Shown here piece after piece: positions 1-9,800 of a stretch of DNA of 64,000 nt. The first letter of the stretch is position 1. The number at the start of each line of letters is the position of its first letter. Origin of the DNA: CAYNWT01 sp964450955. Lineage in GTDB: Bacteria; Planctomycetota; Planctomycetia; Planctomycetales; Planctomycetaceae. The notes below the pieces were generated by a model. That model had not been told where the DNA came from. It saw nothing but the letters and a program-made list of their open reading frames with translations, and made no database searches. The stretch lies in contig CAYVFI010000006.1 in assembly GCA_964450955.1 (NCBI GenBank), positions 124,001 to 188,000 of the forward strand, read 5' to 3'. The position numbers and the translations under genes are program-made.

Positions 1-1152
1 TTGTAGTTCGCAGTTGGCTTTGACTTTGTAGGGCAGGGGAATGCACATCAGCAAAGCCAGACCGGCGACTACGGCCAGAATGCCGCGGCTGGTTTGATCT
101 GAGACGATGGCTCGCGTTTTGGCAGCGATTCGTTCCAGTCCCTTGCGTTCTAATCGTTCCAGCAATGAGACGGTTGCCGCGATGCGTGGTTCGGCCGCTT
201 CAAGGAAACTGAGGACGTCTGGTGATTCAAGCTGACCTTCTGTGCCAACCAGAATAATGGCTCCGTGCGGGGTACCATCTTCGGTTCGTAGCGGGCAGCT
301 GACCAAAGTGGTGACGCCCAGTTCGCTGGCGAGTTGACGGTGTGCCAGTAACGCGTGTCGCGGTCGGCCCGGTGGTGCGGGACACTTTGCGACCCTGGCC
401 TGCATCAGGGATTCGTGTAGCGCCGCGTTGATGGCAAGTCGAACGTCGTCGCTGACGCGTGTGTTCTCGTCGGCTCGGGCGGAATATTGAATCAGTTTGT
501 CGTCGTCTGGTTTGAGTCCCAGTATGGCATCGGTGCAGTTGAAGAATTGCCGTAGTTCGCTGCAAAGTGCGAGCGTTGCGGTCTGAAGGTCGCTAGCGCT
601 TTCGGTTCTGGCCAGCATGTCAACCAGTGCTCCGGCGTCGTTGGCTTCGCGGCTGGCTGTGACTGTCTCTCTACGAAACCCGGCCGACGCGATGCACGCG
701 GCCACAAGTTCAGCGGCGGCAACGGCGAATGGGAGAGACTGCTTTTGTGCGGAGTGCAAAATGACCAGGCAACCGGGACTGGGAATCGAAGCCACGGGAG
801 CAGCAATGCAGTTCAGCGTTTGTGTTTCGGCCATCAAACTGACATGTGTCAGCCCACTGCGCATCGCTTCGGCGGCCCGTTCTGCGACCGATCGTTGAAC
901 GGTTTCTGAAAGACCTTCGAGGGGCAGGTTAAGCCCGGTCACGCGAATCTCTTTGCCTTCGGTCTGGACCCAGGCGATGCAGTCCTGGCCAATCGCTGAC
1001 GCAAGGCTTTGAGCGGTCGCGGTCAGGAATGTGTCCCGATCGGGCAGTTTCGCAGCGGCTTGATCCACCCGATGCCGCAGGAAGCGCAGCGAGGTCAGAG
1101 CTGCTGTGGACAGCCCGGACGTTGAATCGGTTACACCTTGCGGTCCCTGCAT
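1..1152 (-). CDS. GAF-domain membrane protein with start of a HlyD-like adaptor (partial, C-terminus off window)
   Basis: This gene runs off the left edge, so only 384 codons from the ATG at 1152 are visible. The first ~340 residues are a soluble, alanine-rich region that I read as one or two degenerate GAF-like modules. It includes the fold-type stretches LVSCPLRTEDG and HGAIILVGTEG, which are typical of the second half of a GAF domain. A single membrane helix follows at about residues 356-373, then PYKVKANCELQ, which matches the region just before the lipoyl/barrel-sandwich part of HlyD-type periplasmic adaptors. The expected product is an inner-membrane adaptor with a cytoplasmic sensor head. 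It is the last visible gene of the leftward operon TolC - SecA-like - HlyD - this gene. The ATG has no obvious Shine-Dalgarno sequence and lies 60 bases after the stop of the preceding gene in the same frame, so coupled translation is likely. The GAF call is moderate; the membrane segment and reading frame are firm. Confidence 0.7.
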   Translation of the reverse strand, partial: MQGPQGVTDSTSGLSTAALTSLRFLRHRVDQAAAKLPDRDTFLTATAQSLASAIGQDCIAWVQTEGKEIRVTGLNLPLEGLSETVQRSVAERAAEAMRSGLTHVSLMAETQTLNCIAAPVASIPSPGCLVILHSAQKQSLPFAVAAAELVAACIASAGFRRETVTASREANDAGALVDMLARTESASDLQTATLALCSELRQFFNCTDAILGLKPDDDKLIQYSARADENTRVSDDVRLAINAALHESLMQARVAKCPAPPGRPRHALLAHRQLASELGVTTLVSCPLRTEDGTPHGAIILVGTEGQLESPDVLSFLEAAEPRIAATVSLLERLERKGLERIAAKTRAIVSDQTSRGILAVVAGLALLMCIPLPYKVKANCELQ

Positions 1153-1212
1153 GGCATTCAGGCTATTGAGAGGAGGTCGACGCTGTGATGTGCGGCGACT
1201 GTTGGCAAGTGT

Positions 1213-2082
1213 CTATTTGCGGTAGGTGGGGATCTTTGGTTTGGTGCCTAGTTGTGTGCGATCTGGTTCGCCCAGCGTGCATTTGTCGCCGCTGCGATAC
1301 TTGCCCGATGGGTTGTCGATTTTGACTTTGACCTTCACGGTCCCGCTTTCCGCATCCAGGACTGGCGAGATGTAGCTCACGACACCGCGTGCGGGTCGTT
1401 TTGAGCTATCCAGCTTCACACTGAATTGTTGTCCGAGTTTCAATGCCTTGGCATCATTTGGGTTGAACGTGAAGACAGCGACGATTGGATTAAGTTGAAC
1501 CACGGTCATGACTACAGGTTCGGCATAGGACACGAATTCGTATGGTTCTTTGAAAACGTTGGTCACGACACCATCGACGGGAGAACGGATCAAGCGGCGT
1601 TCGATCTGCGCGAGTGTTCGGTTGTATTCGAGTTGTCTGACTTTCAAAGCTTCTTTGGCCTGAAGAAGTTTGGCAGCGGCCACTTCCTTTTCTGATTCCG
1701 CAACGGTGACTTCTTCACCGGTCGCGTGTCCGCGTTGTTGAAGTTCCATGAGCTTGCGGTATCGGGTGGAACGCAGTTTGAATTCTGCTTCGGCGATTCT
1801 AATTTGTCCGATTGCTTCCTTCTGTGCAGCGGCGACTGCCAGCGATGCCTGGAGAACCAGGTCGTCCAGCCGGGCAAGTATTTGTCCCTTCCTGACCGCC
1901 TGACCTTCTTCGATCGCGACTTCCTGCATCAGGCCGGTTTCGGCTGCGGCGAGGTCAATCTGCCGGAATGGTTCCGTCAGACCTTCGTATGCATGGGTGA
2001 TTGAGGGCGAGGTATTTTCCTGGGCGCCTGTGGATGCAACTGCACACAGGAGGGCACAAACCAGAACGCGGGCCTTGATCAC
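1213..2082 (-). CDS. Periplasmic adaptor (HlyD/RND membrane-fusion family)
   Basis: The 289-residue protein starts at a GTG at 2082 with GAGGAG eight bases upstream. The frame stays open to 2208, but the GTG start puts a good signal peptide (IKARVLVCALLCAVASTGAQ) at the N-terminus. After it come a first lipoyl half-motif (EVAIEEGQAVRKGQILARLDD), an alpha-helical hairpin of about 70 residues rich in Ala, Glu and Lys, a second lipoyl half (RLIRSPVDGVVTNVF) and a beta-barrel ending near SGTVKVKVKIDNPSGKYRSG. This is the standard order for membrane-fusion proteins that bridge an inner-membrane exporter and TolC. It is shorter than most RND adaptors (350-400 residues) and lacks a long C-terminal membrane-proximal domain. 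It sits between the SecA-like gene and the GAF-adaptor gene on the same strand, so it most likely serves the same export machine. Confidence 0.88.
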   Translation of the reverse strand: MIKARVLVCALLCAVASTGAQENTSPSITHAYEGLTEPFRQIDLAAAETGLMQEVAIEEGQAVRKGQILARLDDLVLQASLAVAAAQKEAIGQIRIAEAEFKLRSTRYRKLMELQQRGHATGEEVTVAESEKEVAAAKLLQAKEALKVRQLEYNRTLAQIERRLIRSPVDGVVTNVFKEPYEFVSYAEPVVMTVVQLNPIVAVFTFNPNDAKALKLGQQFSVKLDSSKRPARGVVSYISPVLDAESGTVKVKVKIDNPSGKYRSGDKCTLGEPDRTQLGTKPKIPTYRK

Positions 2083-2258
2083 GACGGAGTCTCCTCTTCG
2101 ATCCGCAACCACCCTGGCTGCTAAATCACGAGTCTGGTATTCCGTCACCTTGGTGCTCCGATTCCACCGGAGCTGTTTTACCTCTGACATCCAAAGCGTA
2201 GGTCGCAATGAAACCGCCTGACGTGCGGATTTCGCAGGTCAGGTAAACTTCGCGGATT

Positions 2259-4223
2259 TCAGAGATTTTGCTTGCCGAGTTTCAGGATCTCGTTTTGGAC
2301 ACGGTCCTGCTCGTACATCTCACGTCGGCGCTGGAAGTGGTACTGCTCAACGCGCTGCTGCAGGCGTTCCAATTCGCCGGCACAGTCGCGGCGAATCGAT
2401 CCACTGGCATCGGCTGCGCGGATCATGCGGGCAGCCAGATCCTGATCGTATTGCTGAATAAGATGATCGTCCGCAGCAGTGAAGAATTTCGCACTGCCGG
2501 GGTCGCCCTGCCGAGCGGCTCGACCCACCAACTGGCGATCGATCCTGGTCGACTCATGGTGTTCGGTCGCGACAACGTACAGTCCCCCGGCGGCTTTGGC
2601 TTCCGGCGTCAGACTAATGTCGGTACCGCGACCAGCCATATTGGTGGCGATTGTGACAACGCCACATTGACCCGCTTTGGAAATAATGTCCGCTTCTTCG
2701 CCGTCTTGTTTCCCGTTGAGCAAACGAAACTCAATGCCTCGCTGGTGCAGTAGTTCGCCCACGACTTCGCTGGCTGCGATGGTGCGGGTCCCGACCAGCA
2801 CGGGGCGGTTGGCTGCGATCTGCCGCTGGACTTCGTCGGCGATGGCGGTCCACTTCACGTCGGAGCTTGCGAACGCGGCTTCTGCTTCGATGACACGCAG
2901 ATTGGGGCGGTTGGTCGGAACGCGCACGACGCTAAGCTTGTACATCTCGTTCAGTTCTGGTTCGCCGCCCGAAGCGGTTCCGGTCATTCCCGAAACGCCG
3001 CGATACAGTTGATAGAACCGCTGCCGGGTGACTCGCGCGATTGTCTCACTCTCCGCCTTCACCGCGACGCCTTCCAGAGTCTGCACGGCCTGATGTAATC
3101 CGCCGTTCCATTGGCGTTCGGTGTGAATCCGCCCGGTCGTTTGATCGACCAGTTGGACCTGGTCATCTTTCACGATGTAGTGGACGTCGCGGCGAAACAG
3201 GTGTTCGGCTCGCAGCGCCGTTTCAATGTAATCTGCCCAGGGGCGGATCAGGACCAGCGACGGAATCTCAACGTCATCCGCGTGCACAAAATTGTGACCG
3301 GCGTCAGTGATTTCGATGCGGTTCTGCAGTTTGTCCAGGGTGTAATGCTGGTCTTCAATTAGCGTTAACGCCAGTTGCCTGGCCGCTTTGTGGGCCGCGA
3401 CGTCCGGCGCTTCTTCTTCACCACCACCGGCCAGAATAAGCGGTGTGGCGGCGTCGTCGATGAGCACACTGTCGGCTTCATCAACAAGCGCGATGGCGAG
3501 TCCGCGTTGCATGGTTCGTGACGCGTTGGCTGCGCCGCGAAGTGATTGACGGAATCGGTGTCGTCCGCGTTCTGTAAGACGATCTCGAAGGGTCAGTTGA
3601 TCGCGGAGGTAGTCGAAACCGAAAATGTAGCCTGTGCCGTAGGTGACGTCACAGGCGTAGGCTTCGCGTTTTTCGTCGGGTTCTGCATCATCGGTGATCA
3701 TTCCCACTGACAGTCCCAGGAGTTCCAGGATGGGACGGTTTTCCTGGCAGTCGCGTTCGGCAAGGTACGCGTTGACGGTGGCGACGTGTACGCCCTCGCC
3801 GCGCAGGCCCAGCAGGAAGGAAGGCAGTGTTGCGGTAAGAGTCTTGCCTTCGCCGGTCTGCATTTCAGCGATGAAGCCGCGTGAAAGCAGAATGCCGGCC
3901 AGCAGCTGAACAGGGTAGTAGCGAAACCCGCGGACGCGATACAGCGCTTCGTTGGCCAGGGCGAACGCGATTCGGGTGAACTTGTCGCCGATCTCACCGC
4001 GTTCGATTGCGATTTGCTTTCGCAGCCATGCGGATTCGTCAGCCAGTTCTTCGTTGGTGATGTTTTGGTATCGCGGAACCAGATCCTCTATCGACTGAAC
4101 CAGTTGCCATTCGACGTTGGACGGATCACGAGGCATCGCGCCGGATTTCCCGGTCAGCCAACCACGGATTCTCGTCCACGCGGAACTGGGGGATTCAGAA
4201 GTTTTCGGTTCGACGACAGACAT
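2259..4223 (-). CDS. Short SecA-like translocation ATPase lacking the C-terminal third
   Basis: This 654-residue protein is a clear SecA relative. It has Walker A TGEGKT (123-128), GFDYLRDQL (202-210), Walker B DEAD (248-251), SGMTGTA (411-417), ATNMAGRGTDI (526-536) and motif VI RQLVGRAARQGD (563-574). The region between Walker B and SGMTGTA has the length expected for the preprotein cross-linking domain. The chain ends about 80 residues after motif VI, just after the start of the long scaffold helix (REMYEQDRVQNE, matching RKQLLEYDDVANDQ of housekeeping SecA). The two-helix finger, helical wing and zinc-binding tail, present in usual ~840-900-residue SecA, are therefore missing. I use the ATG at 4223. 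The frame is open to 4406, but that extension is a His/Arg-rich antisense of the TolC repeat region and has no SecA similarity. It starts 34 bases after the TolC gene. Inference: a dedicated motor for export of the neighbouring giant protein. Confidence 0.93.
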   Translation of the reverse strand: MSVVEPKTSESPSSAWTRIRGWLTGKSGAMPRDPSNVEWQLVQSIEDLVPRYQNITNEELADESAWLRKQIAIERGEIGDKFTRIAFALANEALYRVRGFRYYPVQLLAGILLSRGFIAEMQTGEGKTLTATLPSFLLGLRGEGVHVATVNAYLAERDCQENRPILELLGLSVGMITDDAEPDEKREAYACDVTYGTGYIFGFDYLRDQLTLRDRLTERGRHRFRQSLRGAANASRTMQRGLAIALVDEADSVLIDDAATPLILAGGGEEEAPDVAAHKAARQLALTLIEDQHYTLDKLQNRIEITDAGHNFVHADDVEIPSLVLIRPWADYIETALRAEHLFRRDVHYIVKDDQVQLVDQTTGRIHTERQWNGGLHQAVQTLEGVAVKAESETIARVTRQRFYQLYRGVSGMTGTASGGEPELNEMYKLSVVRVPTNRPNLRVIEAEAAFASSDVKWTAIADEVQRQIAANRPVLVGTRTIAASEVVGELLHQRGIEFRLLNGKQDGEEADIISKAGQCGVVTIATNMAGRGTDISLTPEAKAAGGLYVVATEHHESTRIDRQLVGRAARQGDPGSAKFFTAADDHLIQQYDQDLAARMIRAADASGSIRRDCAGELERLQQRVEQYHFQRRREMYEQDRVQNEILKLGKQNL

Positions 4224-4257
4224 TTCACACCACGCAATCCATGATTCCAGTTGCAGC

Positions 4258-6444
4258 TTAGCGCGGTGGATTTGGCGGCAATGGAGCGTCGCCCTGGATT
4301 GGTGCTTGTTGCGGATTGTATGGCTGCGGAGTCGGTGGTGCGTATGCCGGCGGTGCGTATGCCGGCGGTGCGTATGGCGGATTGTTGTACGGACCGGGCT
4401 GCACAAATTGTGCCTGCGGACGTCCCTGGATAATGGCGCCGGTTTTCCCTGAAAAGTTCGGTGCAGCTGGTTGGTCCATCGAGTGCGTTGGCGGTGCGCC
4501 CCCGCTAAGCGTGGTTGGCTGAGCTAACAAGGATTGGCCTGCGTCGTCGGCCAACAGTGTGCCGGTGCTTCGCTTAATCTCAATCAGGGCGAGCATGTAG
4601 TTCATGCGGGCTGTTTCAAACGCGAACTCTTCTGTAGCCACTCGTTCCTGGGCATCCAGGAGATCTTCCAGCAATTCAGCCGTAGTGCGATCGTCGCCAG
4701 GCAACTGTTGCCAGCGTTCGCTAAGGTAAATCGATTCAGCCTCGGCGGCTCGCATGGCCTGAAACCGACTTAACATTTCGGTGTGTGACGTACGGGCTTC
4801 GCGGACGGCGAGTTCGACTTCGGTGATGCCGGATTCCACTGTGTTGCGGAACTCAAACATTGCCTTCCGCAGGCGGAACTGCTGTTGTTCCACCAGTGCT
4901 TTGGCGGCGCGGTTGCCGAGGGGATATTCAAACGACAGGCCAATTGAGTATCCAGGTTCGCCTTCCTGGAACCACTGCCGCTTCGCGCCCCAGATATCAC
5001 CGTCGTCCTGAAGTCCAGCAAGGTAGCTGCTTAGGATCAGATCCAGCCTGGGAAGCATTTCCTGTTTACTGACGCCCAGTCGAACGGATTGAGCTCGAAT
5101 TTCCCTGATTGCTTCCGCGATGTCGGGACGAGTCATCAGTCCGACGGTCACTGTTTCCGGGGTTGAGTACACCATGTTGTCGCACAGTGGTTGATCAGCC
5201 GGAATCAGTTCGACCGGTGTTCCCGTCAACAAAGTCGGGTCGTTGACAAGCAGCCTGAGACGTGATTCTGAGTTCCGCACTGACGCGGCGGCTCGAGCAA
5301 TTTCCGACCGGCGACTTGCTACGGCTGAGCGAGCTCGCAGAACCTGTCGTTCAAGCACATCAACCCCGCGGCGGCCTTCAAGTCGTTCGAGGATAACTGT
5401 GGCTCGGGTTAACAGTTTTCGTTTCTGCAGCAACGAAGCGCGTGAGCGGAAGAGTTCCCAGTAGGCCTGGCTGACTTCTACCAGATGCTCCTGAATTGTG
5501 AGCAGTGATTGGCTGTCGGCAACGCTGGTATCGATTTGAGCCAGTACGATGCGGCTTTTGTTGAAGAACTTTCCGCGCGATCGGAGCAGCGGTTGCGTGA
5601 AGCTGACGGCCAGGCGCGATGTTCCCTGTGGGGCTGGCGTGAAGAACGTCGAGTTGTTGTCCTGCCAGCCAATTTCATTGGCAATTTCCAGTTCGCCGCC
5701 GCTGTGTGTTCGACGTCTGAGGCCGTGTTCAAACCCCCATTTATTGTCGCGGAATCGCGGCGAACCACCTGTTGTGAGTTCGTTACCAACGGGGTCGCTG
5801 GTGTCGTCCCAGTTCATTTCAGCGAAACTAAGCCAGTCGAATTGTGCTCTTTCAATTGCAACCGAACGGTGGCGAATTGATGGTTCAATACGAAGCGCCT
5901 TGACTCTTGGTGAATGCGTCAATGCGCTGAGGATGATTTCTTCGAATGTCACCTGCATGGGTACGTAGCGTGACCGCATAGGGGTGTTGAGTTGGTGAGT
6001 CCACCATGGCTGGTAGTTCATGGGGAACTCAGTCACGGACTGTGTTCCGAGGTCGTCGTCGTCGTCCAGCAGTTGTTGGGCGCGATCGATGTAGGGGCTC
6101 ACGATGTCGTTTTGTTCGGCGTCTCCGAAACCGAGTTTGACCAATGGAACGCGTTTGGCCACTCGGGATGTGACCGGCGTGTGGATTGGTTGATAACGTG
6201 TTTCAGGTAGCTGAACAGGCGGAGCTGGAACCGTTGGACTGGGAAGTAGTTCCAGGATTGGTAGTTTGGGTGCGGGCTGTGCAGGCGCGGTTGTAGCGCC
6301 TTGTCCGGGTGGCGGTGGTAGCTCGATGGCTGGGCGGAGAGCGGGCTGAGTGTCCGGCGATGCGGGCGAAACGGATCCTTCTTGCGCAGCGAGTGTTGTC
6401 GCGCAAGTGATCGCCGCAGCTAAACTGAATAGTGTCGCACGCAT
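4258..6444 (-). CDS. TolC-family outer-membrane efflux/secretion protein
   Basis: The 728-residue protein starts at the ATG at 6444 (GGAGAG about ten bases upstream), giving a signal peptide MRATLFSLAAAITCATTLAAQ. An 80-90-residue proline-rich region follows, then two TolC-type halves with long amphipathic helices. Typical stretches are SFTQPLLRSRG, VSQAYWELFRSRASLLQKRKLL, TRPDIAEAIREIRAQ, SFEYPLGNRAAKALVEQQQFRLRKA and AELLEDLLDAQERVATEEFAFETARMNYMLALIEIKRSTG (quoted in pieces; the last spans nucleotides about 4570-4690). The usual family length is 430-500 residues, so about 200 extra residues sit in the N-terminal linker and the Pro/Tyr/Ala-rich tail. First gene of the leftward operon; likely the outer-membrane channel of the export system. 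Confidence 0.93.
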   Translation of the reverse strand: MRATLFSLAAAITCATTLAAQEGSVSPASPDTQPALRPAIELPPPPGQGATTAPAQPAPKLPILELLPSPTVPAPPVQLPETRYQPIHTPVTSRVAKRVPLVKLGFGDAEQNDIVSPYIDRAQQLLDDDDDLGTQSVTEFPMNYQPWWTHQLNTPMRSRYVPMQVTFEEIILSALTHSPRVKALRIEPSIRHRSVAIERAQFDWLSFAEMNWDDTSDPVGNELTTGGSPRFRDNKWGFEHGLRRRTHSGGELEIANEIGWQDNNSTFFTPAPQGTSRLAVSFTQPLLRSRGKFFNKSRIVLAQIDTSVADSQSLLTIQEHLVEVSQAYWELFRSRASLLQKRKLLTRATVILERLEGRRGVDVLERQVLRARSAVASRRSEIARAAASVRNSESRLRLLVNDPTLLTGTPVELIPADQPLCDNMVYSTPETVTVGLMTRPDIAEAIREIRAQSVRLGVSKQEMLPRLDLILSSYLAGLQDDGDIWGAKRQWFQEGEPGYSIGLSFEYPLGNRAAKALVEQQQFRLRKAMFEFRNTVESGITEVELAVREARTSHTEMLSRFQAMRAAEAESIYLSERWQQLPGDDRTTAELLEDLLDAQERVATEEFAFETARMNYMLALIEIKRSTGTLLADDAGQSLLAQPTTLSGGAPPTHSMDQPAAPNFSGKTGAIIQGRPQAQFVQPGPYNNPPYAPPAYAPPAYAPPTPQPYNPQQAPIQGDAPLPPNPPR
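4337..4380 (-). repeat. 15-bp tandem repeat coding for PPAYA units in the TolC-like tail
   Basis: Three near-perfect direct copies of a 15-base unit (GGTGCGTATGCCGGC on the plus strand) start at 4337, 4352 and 4367, the third being cut short and varied. On the minus strand they encode repeated Pro-Pro-Ala-Tyr-Ala in the C-terminal tail of the TolC-like protein. Such repeats can change copy number by slippage without breaking the frame. Confidence 0.9.
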
Positions 6445-6822
6445 CTTGGAAGTTCTCTCCGTGGCATGGCCTGCCGGAGGCAGACGTCTACTCATGATTC
6501 GGCATACGACCGTCGCAATCGGGAGAACTATGCCAGTCGGTTCACTGATTACGACCGTGCACAGCGGAACAATCGTTGCAGTCGGAAAAGCCGACCAACT
6601 TTCGTTGAACCCTGCAGACTGCCTGTCTTGTGTCAGTTTGTGACGGTCGTAGCGGTTACGTCGGGATGCTGCCGGATTGATTCATACGACTGGTTCCGGG
6701 CTGTTGCAAAATCGGCAATCGCTGCCGGATATCGCGGTTGTCCGACCTAGTTTTTAAACAGACCACCCTTGGAACCACTGCGCATTGCAGTGTCCGGGTA
6801 AAGACAACGCGGGAAGTAGTCC
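6445..6822. promoter_or_regulatory. Divergent control region between the export operon and the giant-protein operon
   Basis: This 378-base gap separates the start codons of the TolC-like gene (leftward) and the giant gene (rightward), so it must carry the promoters of both operons. The giant gene has GGGAAG about eight bases before its ATG at 6823, and the TolC-like gene has GGAGAG. I cannot point to confident -35/-10 elements or an operator. Overlapping short frames on both strands here show no protein-like composition. Confidence 0.6.
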
Positions 6823-9800
6823 ATGAAAGACAATCAAGATCGTCAAAGCCTTGTTGCAGCTGTTTTGGCCAGCAGTCGCGTACGCTTGCAGCGTGTATTG
6901 ACGCGTCGGGCCGGCATGCAGGCTGGAGCCAAACGCAACCTTGAGCTTCAGGATCTGGAGGAACGCATTCTGTACAGCGCGACGCCTGTGCCGGTTCCGA
7001 TTGATGCCGAGATGGCAGAATGCGTTGCGTGTGAGGCGCCTGCTGATACACAGGGTGCTGCTTCTCACCAGGCGACTCAGAGTGTTGAGTTGGTGATTGT
7101 CGACGAGTCGGTAGAAGACTACGAAGAGCTGATCAATGGACTCACCAGCAACCCGGAGGATCAGTTTGAGATTTTGATTTTGGACAGTCAGCGGGACGGC
7201 ATTGAACAGATTACGGAAATGCTGGCGAGTCGGGACGACATTGACGCGTTGCATATCGTGTCTCACGGTCGGGACGGAGCGGTTCAACTTGGTTCGACCA
7301 CTTTGACTGCCGACAACCTTGGGTTGTATGCCGGGATGCTTGGGCAGTGGGGCGATTCGCTGACTGCCGACGCGGACATTTTGTTTTACGGGTGCGACCT
7401 TGGTGCTTCAGATGCTGGCCGCGAGTTTGTGGATTCGCTGGCAATTTTGACCGGCGCGGACGTTGCGGCGAGCGACGATCTGACTGGCCACGCGGATTTG
7501 GGGGGAGACTGGGAGCTTGAGATTAACACCGGCGAAATTGAGTCGTCGCTGACGTTTAGTCAGGTTGTCCAGGCGAATTGGTTCAGCACGCTGGTCGCGC
7601 CGGAAGTTGAGTTTACAAACGGGGAAACGATCCACGCCAACACATCTTTGAGGCTTGGCGAGTCGGATCTGGACTTTACGTTTGACACGGATGTTGGCAA
7701 CGAGGACATCCGAGTAACGTTGGAGGTTGATCACGGCAGTCTGACTTTGGCTAATCGGGCCGGACTGACTGTCGTTGGTGGTGATTGGTTTGCCTCATCC
7801 AGCGTCACGGTTGAGGGCAGTGAATCGGCTTTTCAAAGCGCGGCTCAAAGTCTCATTTACACTCCGGACGAAGACTGGACTGGCGTAGCAACAGTCACCG
7901 TCAGCGTCGATGATTTGCATGGAGGCGCGGCGTCAGATTCGTTTGCCGTTGGTGTCCTGGAGCCCCTGACCGGAGGCGGAAGCACGATTGCCGGTTCAGG
8001 CGATATCGAGTTTGGCCGTGGACTGAGGCGGGGTGTGACCCGTTCAATTTCCACCGCTTTGGATGGAACAAGTGTGATTGCCTGGCGGAATGCAGCAACC
8101 GGTGAGGCGCATTGGCGCACCCTTGGGGCAGACGGTCAGCTTGGCCTTATTCAAGATCTTTCAGGCAGTGACAGCAGGTTCGCAAGTGTTGCCATTGATA
8201 AGTCCGATCCGAATGGAAGCTTCATAGCAACTTGGACTGTCACCGAAAGCGCTAGTGAGATTCGAGTGCAGCGTTTTGGTTTCGATGGGTCTACATCGGG
8301 GCTCATCCAGAACGCGACGAGTCCCGGGTTTGTGGGAGAGAACTCTTCGATTGCGTCGAACGCCGCCGGTGATTACGTCGTCATCTGGGAGTCCCCAACG
8401 GGTCCCCGATTCCAGCGGTTCGACCGCAACGACAACCCGATCGACGCTGGTCCTGTGAGTGTGCCTGATTTTGCCGGCGTGGTGAACCCAGCAATTGGAA
8501 TCGATGCAGATCGAAACCTTCTGATTTCCGGGGAAAACGGCGGAGCTTACTTCACGCGTTACTCAGGCGGTTCGTTCTCGCCGACGATTACACTCAGCAC
8601 CGTGGCGAACGCCGGTGGTACTGCAATCGCCGTCAATGAAGCCGGGCAGGGTGTGATTACGTGGCACGAAAATGGTTTTCTTGGTTGGGACGTCCGCGTC
8701 CTACAGGTTAACGGTGATGGGACATTCAAAGGGCCCGACTTCAACGCCGCGACGACTCCGAACCGGGTTGAGCGAAACCCAAGCGTGTCAATCAGTGAGG
8801 CCGGTGATTTCGCAATTGCGTGGGAGTCAGATCAACTTCTGGAAGTGGTCACCTATGACTGGGACGGAAACACTGCTGGTGAACGGAGAGTCGATAGTAA
8901 TTTCTCGTTCAATGACAATGCTTCCATTTCGCTTCTGGATGGTAATAACTTTGTCGTTGCTTACTCTGAGTCTGTCGGTGGGCAGCCAGATGTCCTTGCC
9001 CGCCGATTTACGACATCAGTCCCTGATACCGCCGATCCAGCGATCGTCACGCAGGGTCCTCTCACGGCGATGCCCGGGCAGACTCTTACCGCTGAGATTC
9101 TGTTAGTCGATACTGACACCAACGCCAATGAGCTTGAGGTAAGTTACGCTCCTTTCGGTGACATCACATCGGTTACAGAGGTTGCTGCAAGCGGTGCTTT
9201 GCGAAGTATCAATCTGGATATCGCTGAATCGGCGACTGTTGGATCTACGTCGACATTCACAGTTGCGGTCATAGACAACGACGGCACTTCAATTCTTCGC
9301 ACAGTCGTGGTCAATATTGTTGCTTCACCCGCCTTCGAAGTGACAACGGCTACTGATGTATCAGACGGCGGCGATACCAGCAGTATTGCTGCTCTGGTTG
9401 CCAATCCTGGGACAACCGGGATTTCACTTCGCGAAGCAATCCTGGCGGCCAATAACACTCCCAATAGTGGTTCGCCTGACGAGATTACCTTCAACATAGC
9501 GGGGGCAGGTCCTCAGGTTATTGAGCTTAGTCTGGGCGGACTGCCTGACATTACAGAAGCCGTCAGGATTGATGGAACGACGCAAGGCGATTGGGTCACG
9601 ATTGACGGAGCCGGTGGTTTCTACACCGGACTTAACTTCCAGGCGGGTTCTGACGGGAGTGAGGTTACCGGGCTCATTGTGCGAGACTTTGGATTCGCTG
9701 GCATCACGTTGGACAATGACGCAAGCGATGTTGCAGTCTACGGTAACCTTCTGGGCAGTTTTGCTGATGATGGTTCTGTGATTGCCGGCGAAGGGAACGA

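Noticed and set aside
4224..4406. His/Arg-rich N-terminal extension of the SecA-like protein
   Set aside because: It is the other-frame reading of the 15-base TolC tail repeats, has no SecA similarity, and the ATG at 4223 fits the family start.
6466..7287. Frames on both strands across the divergent control region and the start of the giant gene
   Set aside because: Composition is not protein-like and they overlap the strong start of the giant protein.
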